A stretch of DNA of 64,000 nucleotides from Streptomyces alboflavus (GTDB lineage: Bacteria; Actinomycetota; Actinomycetes; Streptomycetales; Streptomycetaceae), in the NCBI RefSeq assembly GCF_000716675.1, contig NZ_JNXT01000007.1, forward strand, positions 62,001 to 126,000, read 5' to 3'. Both the position numbers and the translations under genes were made by a program. This document shows, piece by piece, positions 1 to 7,745 of this stretch. Numbering within the stretch: the stretch's first letter is position 1; each line of letters begins with the position of its first letter. The notes beneath the pieces were generated by a model that saw nothing but the letters and a program-made list of their open reading frames with translations, made no database searches and was not told where the DNA came from.

Positions 1-458
1 GGATGGTCCTTCCGGAGCACCTGGTCGGCGCGGTCCTCGACGCGAAGGGCGAGCGGGAGGCCTGGGTGAGCGTCCCCGACCAGCTCACCCTCGCCGACCT
101 CGTCGACTCCGGCCACTACGACCGGCACATCCGCCGCATGCGCCAGCGCTACCGGCGCCGCCGCGACCACCTCGTCACCACCCTCGCCGAGCGCGCCCCG
201 CACATCACCGTCACCGGCATCGCGGCCGGGCTGCACGCCGTGCTGCGGCTGCCGCCCGGCACGGAGGCGACCGCCGTGAAGGCCGCCGCGTGGCAGGGCG
301 TCGGCCTGGAGGGCCTGTCCGGCTACCGGCACCCGGCGGCGGCCGCGCACGCGCAGGACGGCCTGGTGGTCGGGTACGCGACGCCGCCCGAGCACGGGTA
401 CGCGGCGGCGGTCGAGGCGCTGTGCGGGGTGCTGCCGCCGGCGCCGGACGAAGGCTGA
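1..458 (+). CDS. MocR/PdxR-type regulator, aminotransferase-like C-terminus (5' truncated)
   Basis: Only the last ~152 residues are in the window. They resemble the end of the class I/II aminotransferase-like domain found in MocR-family regulators, where a GntR-type DNA-binding domain is fused to a PLP-binding fold. The stretch YDRHIRRMRQRYRRRRDHL is the typical helix of this family, and the final segment (GLVVGYATPPEHGYAAAVEAL) fits its small C-terminal domain. The winged-helix domain and the PLP lysine lie upstream and cannot be checked. The gene converges on the HxlR gene with a 17-base gap. A plain aminotransferase is less likely because of the arginine-rich helix. Confidence 0.8.
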   Translation, partial: MVLPEHLVGAVLDAKGEREAWVSVPDQLTLADLVDSGHYDRHIRRMRQRYRRRRDHLVTTLAERAPHITVTGIAAGLHAVLRLPPGTEATAVKAAAWQGVGLEGLSGYRHPAAAAHAQDGLVVGYATPPEHGYAAAVEALCGVLPPAPDEG

Positions 459-475
459 GGGCCGGGGCCGGTCCG

Positions 476-910
476 TCAGGTCCTGACGTCCTCGGCGGGC
501 CGCGCGTCGTACGCCTCCCGCGCCTCCGCGATCGCCGGACGGTGGGCGATCGACCAGTCCGCGAGGGACTTCACGAGGTGGGTGAGGCTGTGGCCCATCT
601 CCGTCAGCTCGTACTCGACCTGCGGTGGGATCGTCGGGTACACCGTGCGCTTGACCAGGCCGTCGCGCTCCAGGCGGCGCACCGTCAAGGTGAGCATGCG
701 CTGCGAGATGCCGCCGTGGATACGGCGCTGCAGCTCCTTGAACCGCAGGACTCCGGAGGCGAGTTCGACGACTACGTAGACGGACCACTTGTCGCCGAGG
801 CGGTCCAGGACGTCCCTGACCCCGCACTCGTCCTGCGGCGTCTCGCAGCTGATCACCGGCTCACCCGCGCTCGCGCCGGGAGTGGTTACCGCCGTGTGCC
901 CTGCTGACAT
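476..910 (-). CDS. HxlR-family transcriptional regulator
   Basis: Small cytoplasmic winged-helix regulator of 144 residues. The HxlR core is clear: a Cys-containing N-terminus (CETPQDECGVRDVLDRLG), the DKWSVYVV segment, FKELQRRIHGGISQRMLT as recognition region, LERDGLV and the wing ending VEYELTEMG. The ATG at 910 is preferred because AGGAGG sits 7 bases upstream; an in-frame TTG one codon earlier is too close. It is divergent from the NmrA/QorB-like gene. In enterobacteria a divergent HxlR/NAD(P)-binding pair (ytfH/ytfG, qorR/qorB) responds to electrophiles such as quinones. I infer the same type of local control here, probably through the N-terminal cysteines. Confidence 0.9.
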   Translation of the reverse strand: MSAGHTAVTTPGASAGEPVISCETPQDECGVRDVLDRLGDKWSVYVVVELASGVLRFKELQRRIHGGISQRMLTLTVRRLERDGLVKRTVYPTIPPQVEYELTEMGHSLTHLVKSLADWSIAHRPAIAEAREAYDARPAEDVRT

Positions 911-1018
911 CAAAGTGCCTCCTTACGTGATCGTCCGCCGCCGACCACGATGTTTCCCGGGCCCGGCGATCAACGCCAGGCGCTTTCCAGGAAACCAGAA
1001 CGACGGGGGACCGTTCCC

Positions 1019-1828
1019 ATGCTCATGATCACCGGCGCCACCGGCGCGCTCGGCAAGCTCGTCACCGCCCGCCTCGCCGACCGCGACGACGTCGTCGTCG
1101 GCACCCGCGCCCCGGCCCCCGGTCAGCGCCGCGTCGACTTCGACGACCCCTCGTCCCTGGACCTCACCGGCGTCGACACCCTGCTCGTCATCTCGGCCGG
1201 TGCCGCCGAGGACGACGTCGTGGCCGCCCGCCACGACGCCGTGATCTCCGCCGCCGAGAAGGCGGGCGTCGACCACCTCGTCTACACCAGCCTCAGCGGC
1301 GACGGCGACCACCTCACGTACGCCCTCGCCCACCGCTGGACCGAGCGCAGGCTGCGCCGCTCCACGCTGAACTGGACGGTCCTGCGCAACGGCCTGTACG
1401 CGGAGTTCCTCGCCGCGATCGCCGCCCCGGGCCCCGACGGCACCGTGGCCGCGCCCCTCGGCGAAGGACGTCTCGCCGCCGTCGCCCGCGAGGACCTCGC
1501 CGACGTCGCCGTCCGCGTGGCCACCGACCCGGCCCCGCACGCGGGCCGCACCTACGAACTCGTCGGCGAACAGGCCCTCGGCGGCGCCGACCTCGCCGCG
1601 GCCGTCGGCGGACGCTACGAACCCGGCACCCTCGCCGCCACCCGCCACGCCGTCACCGCGTCCGGCGACGCCCTGCCCTTCCAGGTGCCGATGCTCCTGA
1701 GCACCTACTCGGCGATCGCGGGCGGCTTCCTCGACGGCACCTCGGTCGCGGACAACCAGCTGCGCGCGCTGCTCGGCCGGGCGCCGCGGTCGGCTCTGGA
1801 GGTGTACGCGGCGACGGCGGCACGGTGA
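1019..1828 (+). CDS. NmrA/QorB-like NAD(P)-binding oxidoreductase
   Basis: Predicted 269-residue Rossmann-fold protein of the atypical SDR (NmrA/QorB) group. The nucleotide-binding motif is at the very N-terminus (ITGATGALG), followed by an acidic and aromatic-poor core and the segment WTVLRNGLY typical of this family. The ATG at 1019 is chosen because the glycine-rich motif begins four residues later and a GGGGGA stretch precedes it; an upstream in-frame ATG at 950 would add residues with no family match. It is divergent from the HxlR regulator. The likely role is NADPH-dependent reduction of quinones or related electrophiles, or redox sensing. The substrate is not determined by the sequence. 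Confidence 0.85.
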   Translation: MLMITGATGALGKLVTARLADRDDVVVGTRAPAPGQRRVDFDDPSSLDLTGVDTLLVISAGAAEDDVVAARHDAVISAAEKAGVDHLVYTSLSGDGDHLTYALAHRWTERRLRRSTLNWTVLRNGLYAEFLAAIAAPGPDGTVAAPLGEGRLAAVAREDLADVAVRVATDPAPHAGRTYELVGEQALGGADLAAAVGGRYEPGTLAATRHAVTASGDALPFQVPMLLSTYSAIAGGFLDGTSVADNQLRALLGRAPRSALEVYAATAAR

Positions 1829-1843
1829 ACCGTTCCTGCCGCC

Positions 1844-3001
1844 TCAGGCCCCGCTCGCGGGTTCCGCGTCGAGTGCGCGCAGGACGGACCAGGCGATGAA
1901 CTCGGCGGCGCCGTCGAGCACTTCGGGGCCGAGGTTGGGCTCGTCGAGCCGATACGTGTGCACGGTCTCACCGACGGCGACCCGGCAGCGCATGGCGACG
2001 GAGCCGCGGTGATCGGTCGGCGAGCCGGTGTGCCAGGTGCCGGTGGCCGTGACCGAGATCCCGCCCGCCGGACCACCGTCGGCCCGCGGTGCGAGGCCCT
2101 CGTACCACTGCTGGAAGCGCCCGCACGACAGGCTGTCCTCGATGGTCAGCCCCACGGGCCCGCCCGCCGCCGAGTCGCCGCGTGCGGCGGTGACCCTGTC
2201 GGCCAGCCGCTCCCCGGCACTCCTGCCGTCCCGGCCGACCACATGACCGGCGAGGGCCTCCTCGACCAGCCCGGGGAGCGCGGCCGCCGTGTCCGGCCGC
2301 TCGGCGCCGCCGTGCAGGGTGACGTCGACGTACGGATAGCGCCAGCAGTAGCCCGCCGTCGCCCGCGCCCCCGGCGTGGCCTTCAGGACGGCGTCGACCC
2401 GGGCGGCGACCTCCGGCTCGGGCAGGCCCATGGTGCGCCACCTCGGGTCGGCCGTGGCGGTGGGGCGCGCGCCGACGCCGGCCAGCGCCACGTCGAGCAT
2501 GGGCAGGCACTCCTTCGGCGGCCCCGGGAGCAGCACGACATGGCGGCCGCCGACGGTCACTGTGGCGCCCCAGGCGGTGCCGTGGGCGTTGGGCAACAGC
2601 ACGCTGCCCGAAGGGAACTGGGCCTGGCGGCGGTTGTCGGGGTGGACGTCGATCCGCAGGTCCGCGAGGCGGCGGCACACCGCGTCCCAGGCCTCCTCGC
2701 GGTCCTCCATGTCGAGCCCGAGCGCGTGGCCGACGGCGTACCGCGTGACGTCGTCCGAGGTCGGGCCGAGGCCGCCGATGACGAGGACGAGCCACGCCTG
2801 GCCGAGACCGTGGCCGACGGCGTCGCTGATGTCCTGCCGGTCGTCGGCGACGGTGTGCCGGGAGCGGGTGGCGATGCCGTGCGCGGTGAGTCTGCGGCTG
2901 GCCTCGGTGCCGTTGGTGTCGGCGATCTCGCCGCGCAGCAGTTCGTCGCCCACGGTGATCACACAGGCCGTGCGGGGAGCGGGCGTGAGGGGTTCGAGCA
3001 T
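1844..3001 (-). CDS. CinA-like protein with degenerate amidase domain
   Basis: 385 residues. The N-terminal half is a molybdopterin-binding (MoCF/COG1058) domain: VGDELLRGEIADTNG near residue 17 and GGLGPTSDDVT near residue 76, then LPGPPKE. CinA proteins normally end in a nicotinamide-nucleotide amidase domain with a serine in an ESxTGG motif. Here the equivalent is only faintly recognisable as EDSLSCGRF near residue 290 and the catalytic pattern is changed, so amidase activity is doubtful. It is the last gene of a leftward series starting at methylglyoxal synthase. The spacer to the preceding SDR gene contains five short tandem repeats. The role is unknown; a pyrophosphatase-type activity on nucleotide sugars or ADP-ribose is possible from the family. 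Confidence 0.75.
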   Translation of the reverse strand: MLEPLTPAPRTACVITVGDELLRGEIADTNGTEASRRLTAHGIATRSRHTVADDRQDISDAVGHGLGQAWLVLVIGGLGPTSDDVTRYAVGHALGLDMEDREEAWDAVCRRLADLRIDVHPDNRRQAQFPSGSVLLPNAHGTAWGATVTVGGRHVVLLPGPPKECLPMLDVALAGVGARPTATADPRWRTMGLPEPEVAARVDAVLKATPGARATAGYCWRYPYVDVTLHGGAERPDTAAALPGLVEEALAGHVVGRDGRSAGERLADRVTAARGDSAAGGPVGLTIEDSLSCGRFQQWYEGLAPRADGGPAGGISVTATGTWHTGSPTDHRGSVAMRCRVAVGETVHTYRLDEPNLGPEVLDGAAEFIAWSVLRALDAEPASGA

Positions 3002-3044
3002 GGGGTTCGCCTTCGGTCGTGTCGGGGTGGGGCGGCGTCCGGAC

Positions 3045-3152
3045 GGTGCGCCAGGGGGTCTGGGGCGGTGCGCCAGGGGTCCGGGGCGGTGCGCCAGGGG
3101 TCCGGGGCGGTGCGCCAGGGGGTCCGGGGCGGTGCGCCAGGGGGTCCGGGGC
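3045..3152. repeat. Five tandem 21-22 bp repeats
   Basis: Five head-to-tail copies of GGTGCGCCAGGGGTCCGGGGC lie at 3045, 3067, 3088, 3109 and 3131. Units 1, 4 and 5 carry one extra G, giving 22 rather than 21 bases, and unit 1 has one further C-to-T change. A partial sixth copy follows. They lie between the SDR stop and the CinA-like start, so they would be transcribed if the two genes are in one operon. The unequal unit length argues against a translated repeat. Confidence 0.95.
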
Positions 3153-3178
3153 GCGGTGCGGGGACGGGGCGGCCCCCG

Positions 3179-3886
3179 TCACACCCCCGCGCTCAGCCCG
3201 CCGTCGATCGTCAGGACCGAGCCGTTGACGGTCGCGGCCGCCTCGCTCGCGAGATACACGACCGACCGCGCGATCTCGTCCGGCTCCGTGGCCCGGCCGC
3301 TCGCGGTGCGGGCGAGGATCGCCTGCTGCCGCTCCGCGGAGAGGACCGCCGTCATGTCGGACGTGACGAGGCCGGGCGCGACGACGTTCGCGGTGATGCC
3401 GCGCGGGCCCAGCTCCCGGGCGACGGACCGGGCGAGCCCGACCAGGCCCGCCTTGGACGCCGCGTAGTTCGCCTGGCCCGCGCCGCCGGTGGCGCCGACG
3501 ACGGAGGAGATGAAGACGATGCGGCCCCGGCGGGCCCGCAGCATCCGCCGCGACGCCCGCCGGGCGACCCGGAAGGCCCCGCCGAGGTTGGTGTCGACGA
3601 CGGAGGTGAACGCCTCGTCGCTCATCAGCGGCAGCAGCGTGTCCTGGGTGATGCCCGCGTTGGCGACGAGGATCTCCACCGGCCCGTGCGCCGCCTCCAC
3701 CGCGGTGAAGGCGGCGTCGACCTGCTCGGTGCTCGTCACGTCGCACGGCACGGCGAGCAGCCCTGGGTCGGACGGCGGGCTGCTGCGGTAGGTGACGGCC
3801 ACGCGGTCGCCCTCCGCGGCGAAGGCACGGGCGATGGCCAGGCCGATGCCGCGGTTGCCGCCGGTGATCAGGACGGAACGGCTCAC
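3179..3886 (-). CDS. FabG-like short-chain dehydrogenase/reductase
   Basis: Classical SDR of 235 residues. It has the cofactor motif TGGNRGIG near residue 8, NAG at ~78, the catalytic Ser in ISSVVG, and Tyr-Lys in YAASKAG near residue 140, all in normal positions. The close match to 3-oxoacyl-ACP reductases (ITANVVAPGLVTSDM, INGS-type end with TIDGG) suggests an NADPH-dependent ketoreductase. No fatty-acid or polyketide synthase lies nearby, so a role in fatty-acid synthesis is not supported by context. It sits in a leftward run between an old-yellow-enzyme reductase and a CinA-like gene, consistent with reduction of small carbonyl compounds. The substrate is unknown. Confidence 0.9.
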   Translation of the reverse strand: MSRSVLITGGNRGIGLAIARAFAAEGDRVAVTYRSSPPSDPGLLAVPCDVTSTEQVDAAFTAVEAAHGPVEILVANAGITQDTLLPLMSDEAFTSVVDTNLGGAFRVARRASRRMLRARRGRIVFISSVVGATGGAGQANYAASKAGLVGLARSVARELGPRGITANVVAPGLVTSDMTAVLSAERQQAILARTASGRATEPDEIARSVVYLASEAAATVNGSVLTIDGGLSAGV

Positions 3887-3979
3887 TGCTGGGTCCTTGT
3901 CAGGTGTCGGGAGGTCGGGGGCAGAAGGTCGGGTGCGGGGCGGGCGACGGGCCCGCCCCCCACCGGACGGCCGTACGCG

Positions 3980-5077
3980 TCACACGGCATAGCCGTACGA
4001 CTCCGGCCACCGCGCCGCCGCGCCGAGCTGCCCCGCGGCCCGGTGCGCCCAGTGCGGATCGCGCAGCAGCTCACGGCCGAGCAGGACCGCGTCGGCCTTG
4101 CCGGAGGCGAGGATCTCCTCGGCCTGCTCGGCCTCGGTGATGAGGCCGACGGCGCCGACGGGCATGTCGGTCTGGGCCCGGACAGCCGCCGCGTAAGGGA
4201 CCTGGTAGCCGGGCCCTGTGGTGATCCGGGCGTCGTGGGCGACGCCGCCGGACGAGACGTCGAGCAGGTCGACGCCGTGGGCGAGGAGTTCCTTGGCGAG
4301 GCGCACGGTGTCGTCGCCGGTCCAGCCCTGGCGGTTGTCGGCCGGGTTCTCCGCGGCCAGCCAGTCGGTGGCGGAGGTGCGGAAGAAGACGGGCAGCTCG
4401 TCGGGCCAGACGGCGCGGACCGCGTCGACGACCTCCAGGGCGAAGCGCGCCCGGCGCTCGAAGCTGCCGCCGTAGGCGTCCGTGCGGTGGTTGCTGTGCG
4501 GCGACAGGAAGGAGTTGATCAGGAAGCCGTGCGCGCCGTGCACCTCGACCACCTTGAAGCCCGCGTCCAGGGCCCGCCGGGCGGCGGCCGCGAAGTCCCC
4601 GACCAGGCGCTGGATCTCGTCGACGGACAGCTCGTGCGGGGTCGGGAAGTTCCCGTACGCGACGGCGCTCGGCGCCACCGTGTCCCAGCCGCCCTGCTCC
4701 GGCGCGACGGGACCGCCGCCGAGCCACGGCGCGGAGGCCGAGCCCTTGCGGCCGGAGTGGGCGAGCTGGATGGCGGGCACCACGTCGTGCTCCTCGAGGA
4801 AGCGGGTCACCCGGGTGAGGGCGCGCGCCTGCGTCTCGTTCCACAGGCCGAGGCAGCCCGGCGTGATGCGGCCCTCCGGCGCGACGGCGGTGGCCTCCAG
4901 CAGGATCAGGCCGAGCCCGCCGGCGGCGCGGGCGAACAGGTGGCCCAGGTGCCAGTCGTTGACCACACCGGCCTGCGGGCCGGTCGGGTCGGCCTGGTAC
5001 TGGCACATCGGTGCCATCCAGGCGCGGTTGGGGATGGTCAGCTCACGGAGCTTGAGCGGGGAGAAGAGGGTGCTCAT
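3980..5077 (-). CDS. Old-yellow-enzyme family NADH:flavin oxidoreductase (YqjM-like)
   Basis: 365-residue FMN TIM-barrel enzyme. The N-terminus LKLRELTIPNR and PMCQYQ is characteristic of the YqjM/thermophilic-like OYE class, whose Cys in that motif tunes the flavin. HSGRKG, the HGAHGFLINSFLSP substrate/active-site segment and the terminal VLLGRELLRDPHW phosphate-binding region are all present. The usual activity is NAD(P)H-dependent reduction of alpha,beta-unsaturated carbonyls. An AGGAACTCTC segment precedes the ATG at 5077. It lies 70 bases downstream of galE and 93 bases upstream of the SDR, so co-transcription is likely. Together with the SDR and methylglyoxal synthase it suggests carbonyl metabolism or detoxification, which is an inference. 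Confidence 0.93.
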   Translation of the reverse strand: MSTLFSPLKLRELTIPNRAWMAPMCQYQADPTGPQAGVVNDWHLGHLFARAAGGLGLILLEATAVAPEGRITPGCLGLWNETQARALTRVTRFLEEHDVVPAIQLAHSGRKGSASAPWLGGGPVAPEQGGWDTVAPSAVAYGNFPTPHELSVDEIQRLVGDFAAAARRALDAGFKVVEVHGAHGFLINSFLSPHSNHRTDAYGGSFERRARFALEVVDAVRAVWPDELPVFFRTSATDWLAAENPADNRQGWTGDDTVRLAKELLAHGVDLLDVSSGGVAHDARITTGPGYQVPYAAAVRAQTDMPVGAVGLITEAEQAEEILASGKADAVLLGRELLRDPHWAHRAAGQLGAAARWPESYGYAV

Positions 5078-5147
5078 GAGAGTTCCTGTCGTGCGTTCGG
5101 CGAAAGGTCTTGGGTGTTCTTGCGGCGGCGTACGGGGCGGAGGGCAC

Positions 5148-6134
5148 TCACACGCCCCGGCGCGCCTCGGGGTGGCGCAGGCACCAGCCCTCCCACGCGG
5201 ACGTGATCATGTCGACGACCCCGTGCCGGGCGGCCCAGCCCAGCTCGCGCCCGATCGGCGCCGCGTCGGCGACGACCTTCGCCGGGTCGCCCGGCCTGCG
5301 TTCCACGACGACCGGGGCGATGTCGTGGCCGGTCACGTCCTGGATGACGGAGATCAGCTCACGCACCGAGAGCCCCTCGCCGCGGCCGACGTTGAACGTG
5401 CGGGCGACGTCGTCGTGCGCGCGCAGGTGGCGGGTGGCGGCCAGGTGCGCGGAGGCGATGTCGGCGACGTGGATGTAGTCGCGTACGCAGGTGCCGTCCG
5501 GGGTCGCGTAGTCGTCGCCGAAGATCCGGGGCGCCGTGCCCGCGGTCAGCCGGTCGAAGACCATGGGCACCAGGTTGAGGATCCGCTCGTCGGCCAGCTC
5601 CGGCGACGCGGCGCCCGCGACGTTGAAGTACCGCAGGTTGATGAAGTCGACCCGCCCGGCCCGGTGTGCGGCCCGCGCCAGCCACTCGCCGATCAGCTTG
5701 GTCTCGCCGTACGGGCTGAGCGGCGCGCACGGGGTGTCCTCGGTGACCAGGTCGACGTCCGGCATGCCGTAGACGGAGGCGCTGGAGGAGTACACCAGCT
5801 TGCGCACCCCGGCGTGCTCCATGGCGGACAGCAGGACGCGGAAGCCCTCGACGTTCTGCCGGTAGTGCAGCAGCGGCAGGTCCACGGACTCCCCGACCTG
5901 GGTGCGGGCCACGAGGTTGACCACGCCCTCCACGGGGTGGTCGCGGAAGACCCGGGCGAGGAACTCGCCGTCGAGGACGCTGCCGACGAGCAGGGGCACG
6001 TCCTCGGGCACGGCCGTGCGCGACCCGGTCGACAGATCGTCCACGACGACGATCCGCTCGCCCGCGTCCCGCATCGCCTTGACCACGTGGCCGCCGATGA
6101 ATCCGGCGCCACCGGTTATCAGCCAGTACGACAT
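5148..6134 (-). CDS. galE: UDP-glucose 4-epimerase
   Basis: 328-residue extended SDR. The NAD-binding motif TGGAGFIGG is at residues 7-15, followed by VVDDLSTGS, the catalytic SSSASVYG serine and YGETK tyrosine/lysine, and NLRYFNVAGA typical of GalE. It interconverts UDP-glucose and UDP-galactose in the cytoplasm. The ATG at 6134 is selected because GGAGGG lies about nine bases upstream; the open frame extends ten codons further without family similarity. It begins 26 bases after the methylglyoxal synthase stop. No other Leloir genes are adjacent, so this may be an extra epimerase serving a glycan or nucleotide-sugar pathway rather than galactose catabolism. Confidence 0.92.
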   Translation of the reverse strand: MSYWLITGGAGFIGGHVVKAMRDAGERIVVVDDLSTGSRTAVPEDVPLLVGSVLDGEFLARVFRDHPVEGVVNLVARTQVGESVDLPLLHYRQNVEGFRVLLSAMEHAGVRKLVYSSSASVYGMPDVDLVTEDTPCAPLSPYGETKLIGEWLARAAHRAGRVDFINLRYFNVAGAASPELADERILNLVPMVFDRLTAGTAPRIFGDDYATPDGTCVRDYIHVADIASAHLAATRHLRAHDDVARTFNVGRGEGLSVRELISVIQDVTGHDIAPVVVERRPGDPAKVVADAAPIGRELGWAARHGVVDMITSAWEGWCLRHPEARRGV

Positions 6135-6160
6135 GGTGTCGTTCCCTCCAGAGTGTCGTG

Positions 6161-6568
6161 TCACGCGGCGTCGGCCTCGACGGGCGCCGGTGCGGCCATC
6201 CGCAGGCAGGCGTCGGGCAGCAGGACGTCGGCGGAGGCGGGGTTCGAGGCGAGGGGCACGTCATGGACGACCGCGAGCCGGTGCAGGGCCCGTACGTCGC
6301 TCTCGTGGGGCTGCGTCCCCAGCGGATCGGTGAAGAACACGAGCAGCGCGATGCGCTCCTCGACGATCATCGCGCCGATCTGCTGGTCACCGCCCAGCGG
6401 GCCGCTCGCCACCAGGTCGGCCCGCAGGCCGAGTCGGCGCGCGAGCAGCTCGCCGGTGGTCCGGGTGGCGACGAGGCGGCAGCCGCGCAGCGCCTCCTGG
6501 TGCCGGGCCGCCCAGTCGAGCAGCTCCGTCTTCTTCGCGTCGTGTGCCACAAGGGCCACCGCTCTCAT
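6161..6568 (-). CDS. mgsA: Methylglyoxal synthase
   Basis: 135 residues, slightly shorter than the E. coli enzyme (~150). It converts dihydroxyacetone phosphate to methylglyoxal and phosphate, an overflow route from glycolysis. Family motifs are clear: VALVAHDAKK at the start, TRTTGELL, the phosphate/active-site segment SGPLGGDQQIGAMI, and DPLGTQPHESDVRALHRLA with the catalytic aspartate and the conserved histidine. The ATG at 6568 is used because VALVAHDAKK follows directly; an in-frame GTG ten codons upstream lacks support. It heads the leftward run mgsA-galE-OYE-SDR-cinA-like and is divergent from the MmyB-type regulator, with a 229-base shared promoter region. Confidence 0.9.
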   Translation of the reverse strand: MRAVALVAHDAKKTELLDWAARHQEALRGCRLVATRTTGELLARRLGLRADLVASGPLGGDQQIGAMIVEERIALLVFFTDPLGTQPHESDVRALHRLAVVHDVPLASNPASADVLLPDACLRMAAPAPVEADAA

Positions 6569-6785
6569 AACCTCTGCCCCCCGTATTCCATAAGCCACGG
6601 TTTGAATAAGTTACGGATTCAACAACGCGCGATTCAGTACGCGTTACCGCCGCACCGAAGGCCGGTCGACCCGTCGGCGGCGCCGCGTCCTCAGCATGCA
6701 CGAACCCGACCGCCACTTTCAGTGCCGGTACCGCGAGTGCCGCAAGTACCCCAAGCAAGAGAACTCCCGCCCCACATCCACCTGT

Positions 6786-6791
6786 TATGAT
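6786..6791 (+). promoter_or_regulatory. -10 box for a probable leaderless start
   Basis: TATGAT matches the TANNNT -10 consensus and ends exactly six bases before the ATG at 6798. This geometry would place the transcription start at or next to the A of the start codon. No convincing -35 box was found. Confidence 0.55.
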
Positions 6792-6797
6792 CTTCGA

Positions 6798-7745
6798 ATG
6801 GCTCGGGGGGGCCTGTCGGCTCCTCGACCAATGAACGGGGGGCACGTCATTCTCAGTGAAAGAAAGAATTACCTCTACGCGACCGCAGAAGAGATCGCGG
6901 AAGAGGTCGCGGAAGTCACCGCCGAAGAAGTCGCGGAAGACGTCGACGAAGGCGAATCCATCGGCCGCCTGCTGCGCGCCTGGCGGGCCCGCGTCATCCG
7001 CCGCGACGCCGGACTCCTCGCGGTCCGCAATGCGACGACGGGTCTCTCCCAGGCCGAGGTGGCGCGGCTCGTCGGGGTGAGCGAGGGCTGGTATCGCTCC
7101 CTGGAGCGCGGCACCCGGCGGGACTTCTCCGACTCCTTCCTCCTCCGCGTCATCGAGACGCTGCAGCTCAGCGAGGCGGAAGAGCTGACCCTGTTCCTCG
7201 GCGCGGTGGGCCGCCGACCACCGCAGGACCCGGCGGGACGCCTCGCGGACCTCGCCCCGGAGGTCCTCGCCCTCCTGGAGCACCAGGCCCCGAACCCCGC
7301 CTACATCTCCGACGGCGCGTGGAACGTGGTCGCGGCGAACTCCGCGATGGCCCAATGGTTTCCCTGGTCGGTCACCCCCCGCGCGAATATCATGCGCTGG
7401 GCCCTGCTCGCGCCCGAGGCCCGTACCCAACTCGTCGACTGGGAAATGAAATTCGCCCGGATCTATCTGGCGATGCTGCGGCTCGCCAACAATCGCGACC
7501 CGGGAAATTCACCGGTACGGTCACTGACCCGTGACGTTCTCGCCGCGGACGCCGACTGCCGCCGCCTGTGGACCGAGGACCACAGTGTCGTGGAACACCG
7601 CTCAGGACATCGCTTCGCGCTTCGCCTGCCCTTTCACGGCAATAAGGAAATCGACGTGATGAGCCACGTTTTCCGCCCCATGGAGTGCCCGGAGTCCCGT
7701 TTCGTCATCATCACCCCGGACCGGGCCGTGGACCCTACGCGCTGA
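6798..7745 (+). CDS. XRE-family regulator with MmyB-like ligand-binding domain
   Basis: 315 residues from the ATG at 6798, chosen because of the -10 box six bases upstream; an alternative ATG is at 6831. After an unusual acidic N-terminal segment (EEIAEEVAEVTAEEVAEDV, residues ~30-50) comes a helix-turn-helix (LSQAEVARLVGVSEGWYRSLERG, residues ~80-100). The C-terminal half is an MmyB-type ligand-binding domain: NPAYISDGAWNVVAANSA, then the DCRRLWTEDHSVVEHRSG region and the closing VIITP. Members of this group in actinobacteria often control neighbouring SDR genes and may bind fatty-acid-like ligands, as I recall. It is divergent from mgsA and probably controls that leftward operon. Its end overlaps the convergent ATPase gene by 11 bases. 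Confidence 0.85.
   Translation: MARGGLSAPRPMNGGHVILSERKNYLYATAEEIAEEVAEVTAEEVAEDVDEGESIGRLLRAWRARVIRRDAGLLAVRNATTGLSQAEVARLVGVSEGWYRSLERGTRRDFSDSFLLRVIETLQLSEAEELTLFLGAVGRRPPQDPAGRLADLAPEVLALLEHQAPNPAYISDGAWNVVAANSAMAQWFPWSVTPRANIMRWALLAPEARTQLVDWEMKFARIYLAMLRLANNRDPGNSPVRSLTRDVLAADADCRRLWTEDHSVVEHRSGHRFALRLPFHGNKEIDVMSHVFRPMECPESRFVIITPDRAVDPTR

Noticed and set aside
3045..3152. CRISPR array
   Set aside because: The units are directly adjacent with no unique spacers and are only 21-22 bases long; no cas genes are near.
1958..5206. A 1082-codon open frame on the + strand over the CinA-like, SDR and OYE genes
   Set aside because: All three reverse-strand genes have clear motifs; the opposite frame has no motif and runs through three separate genes and their spacers.
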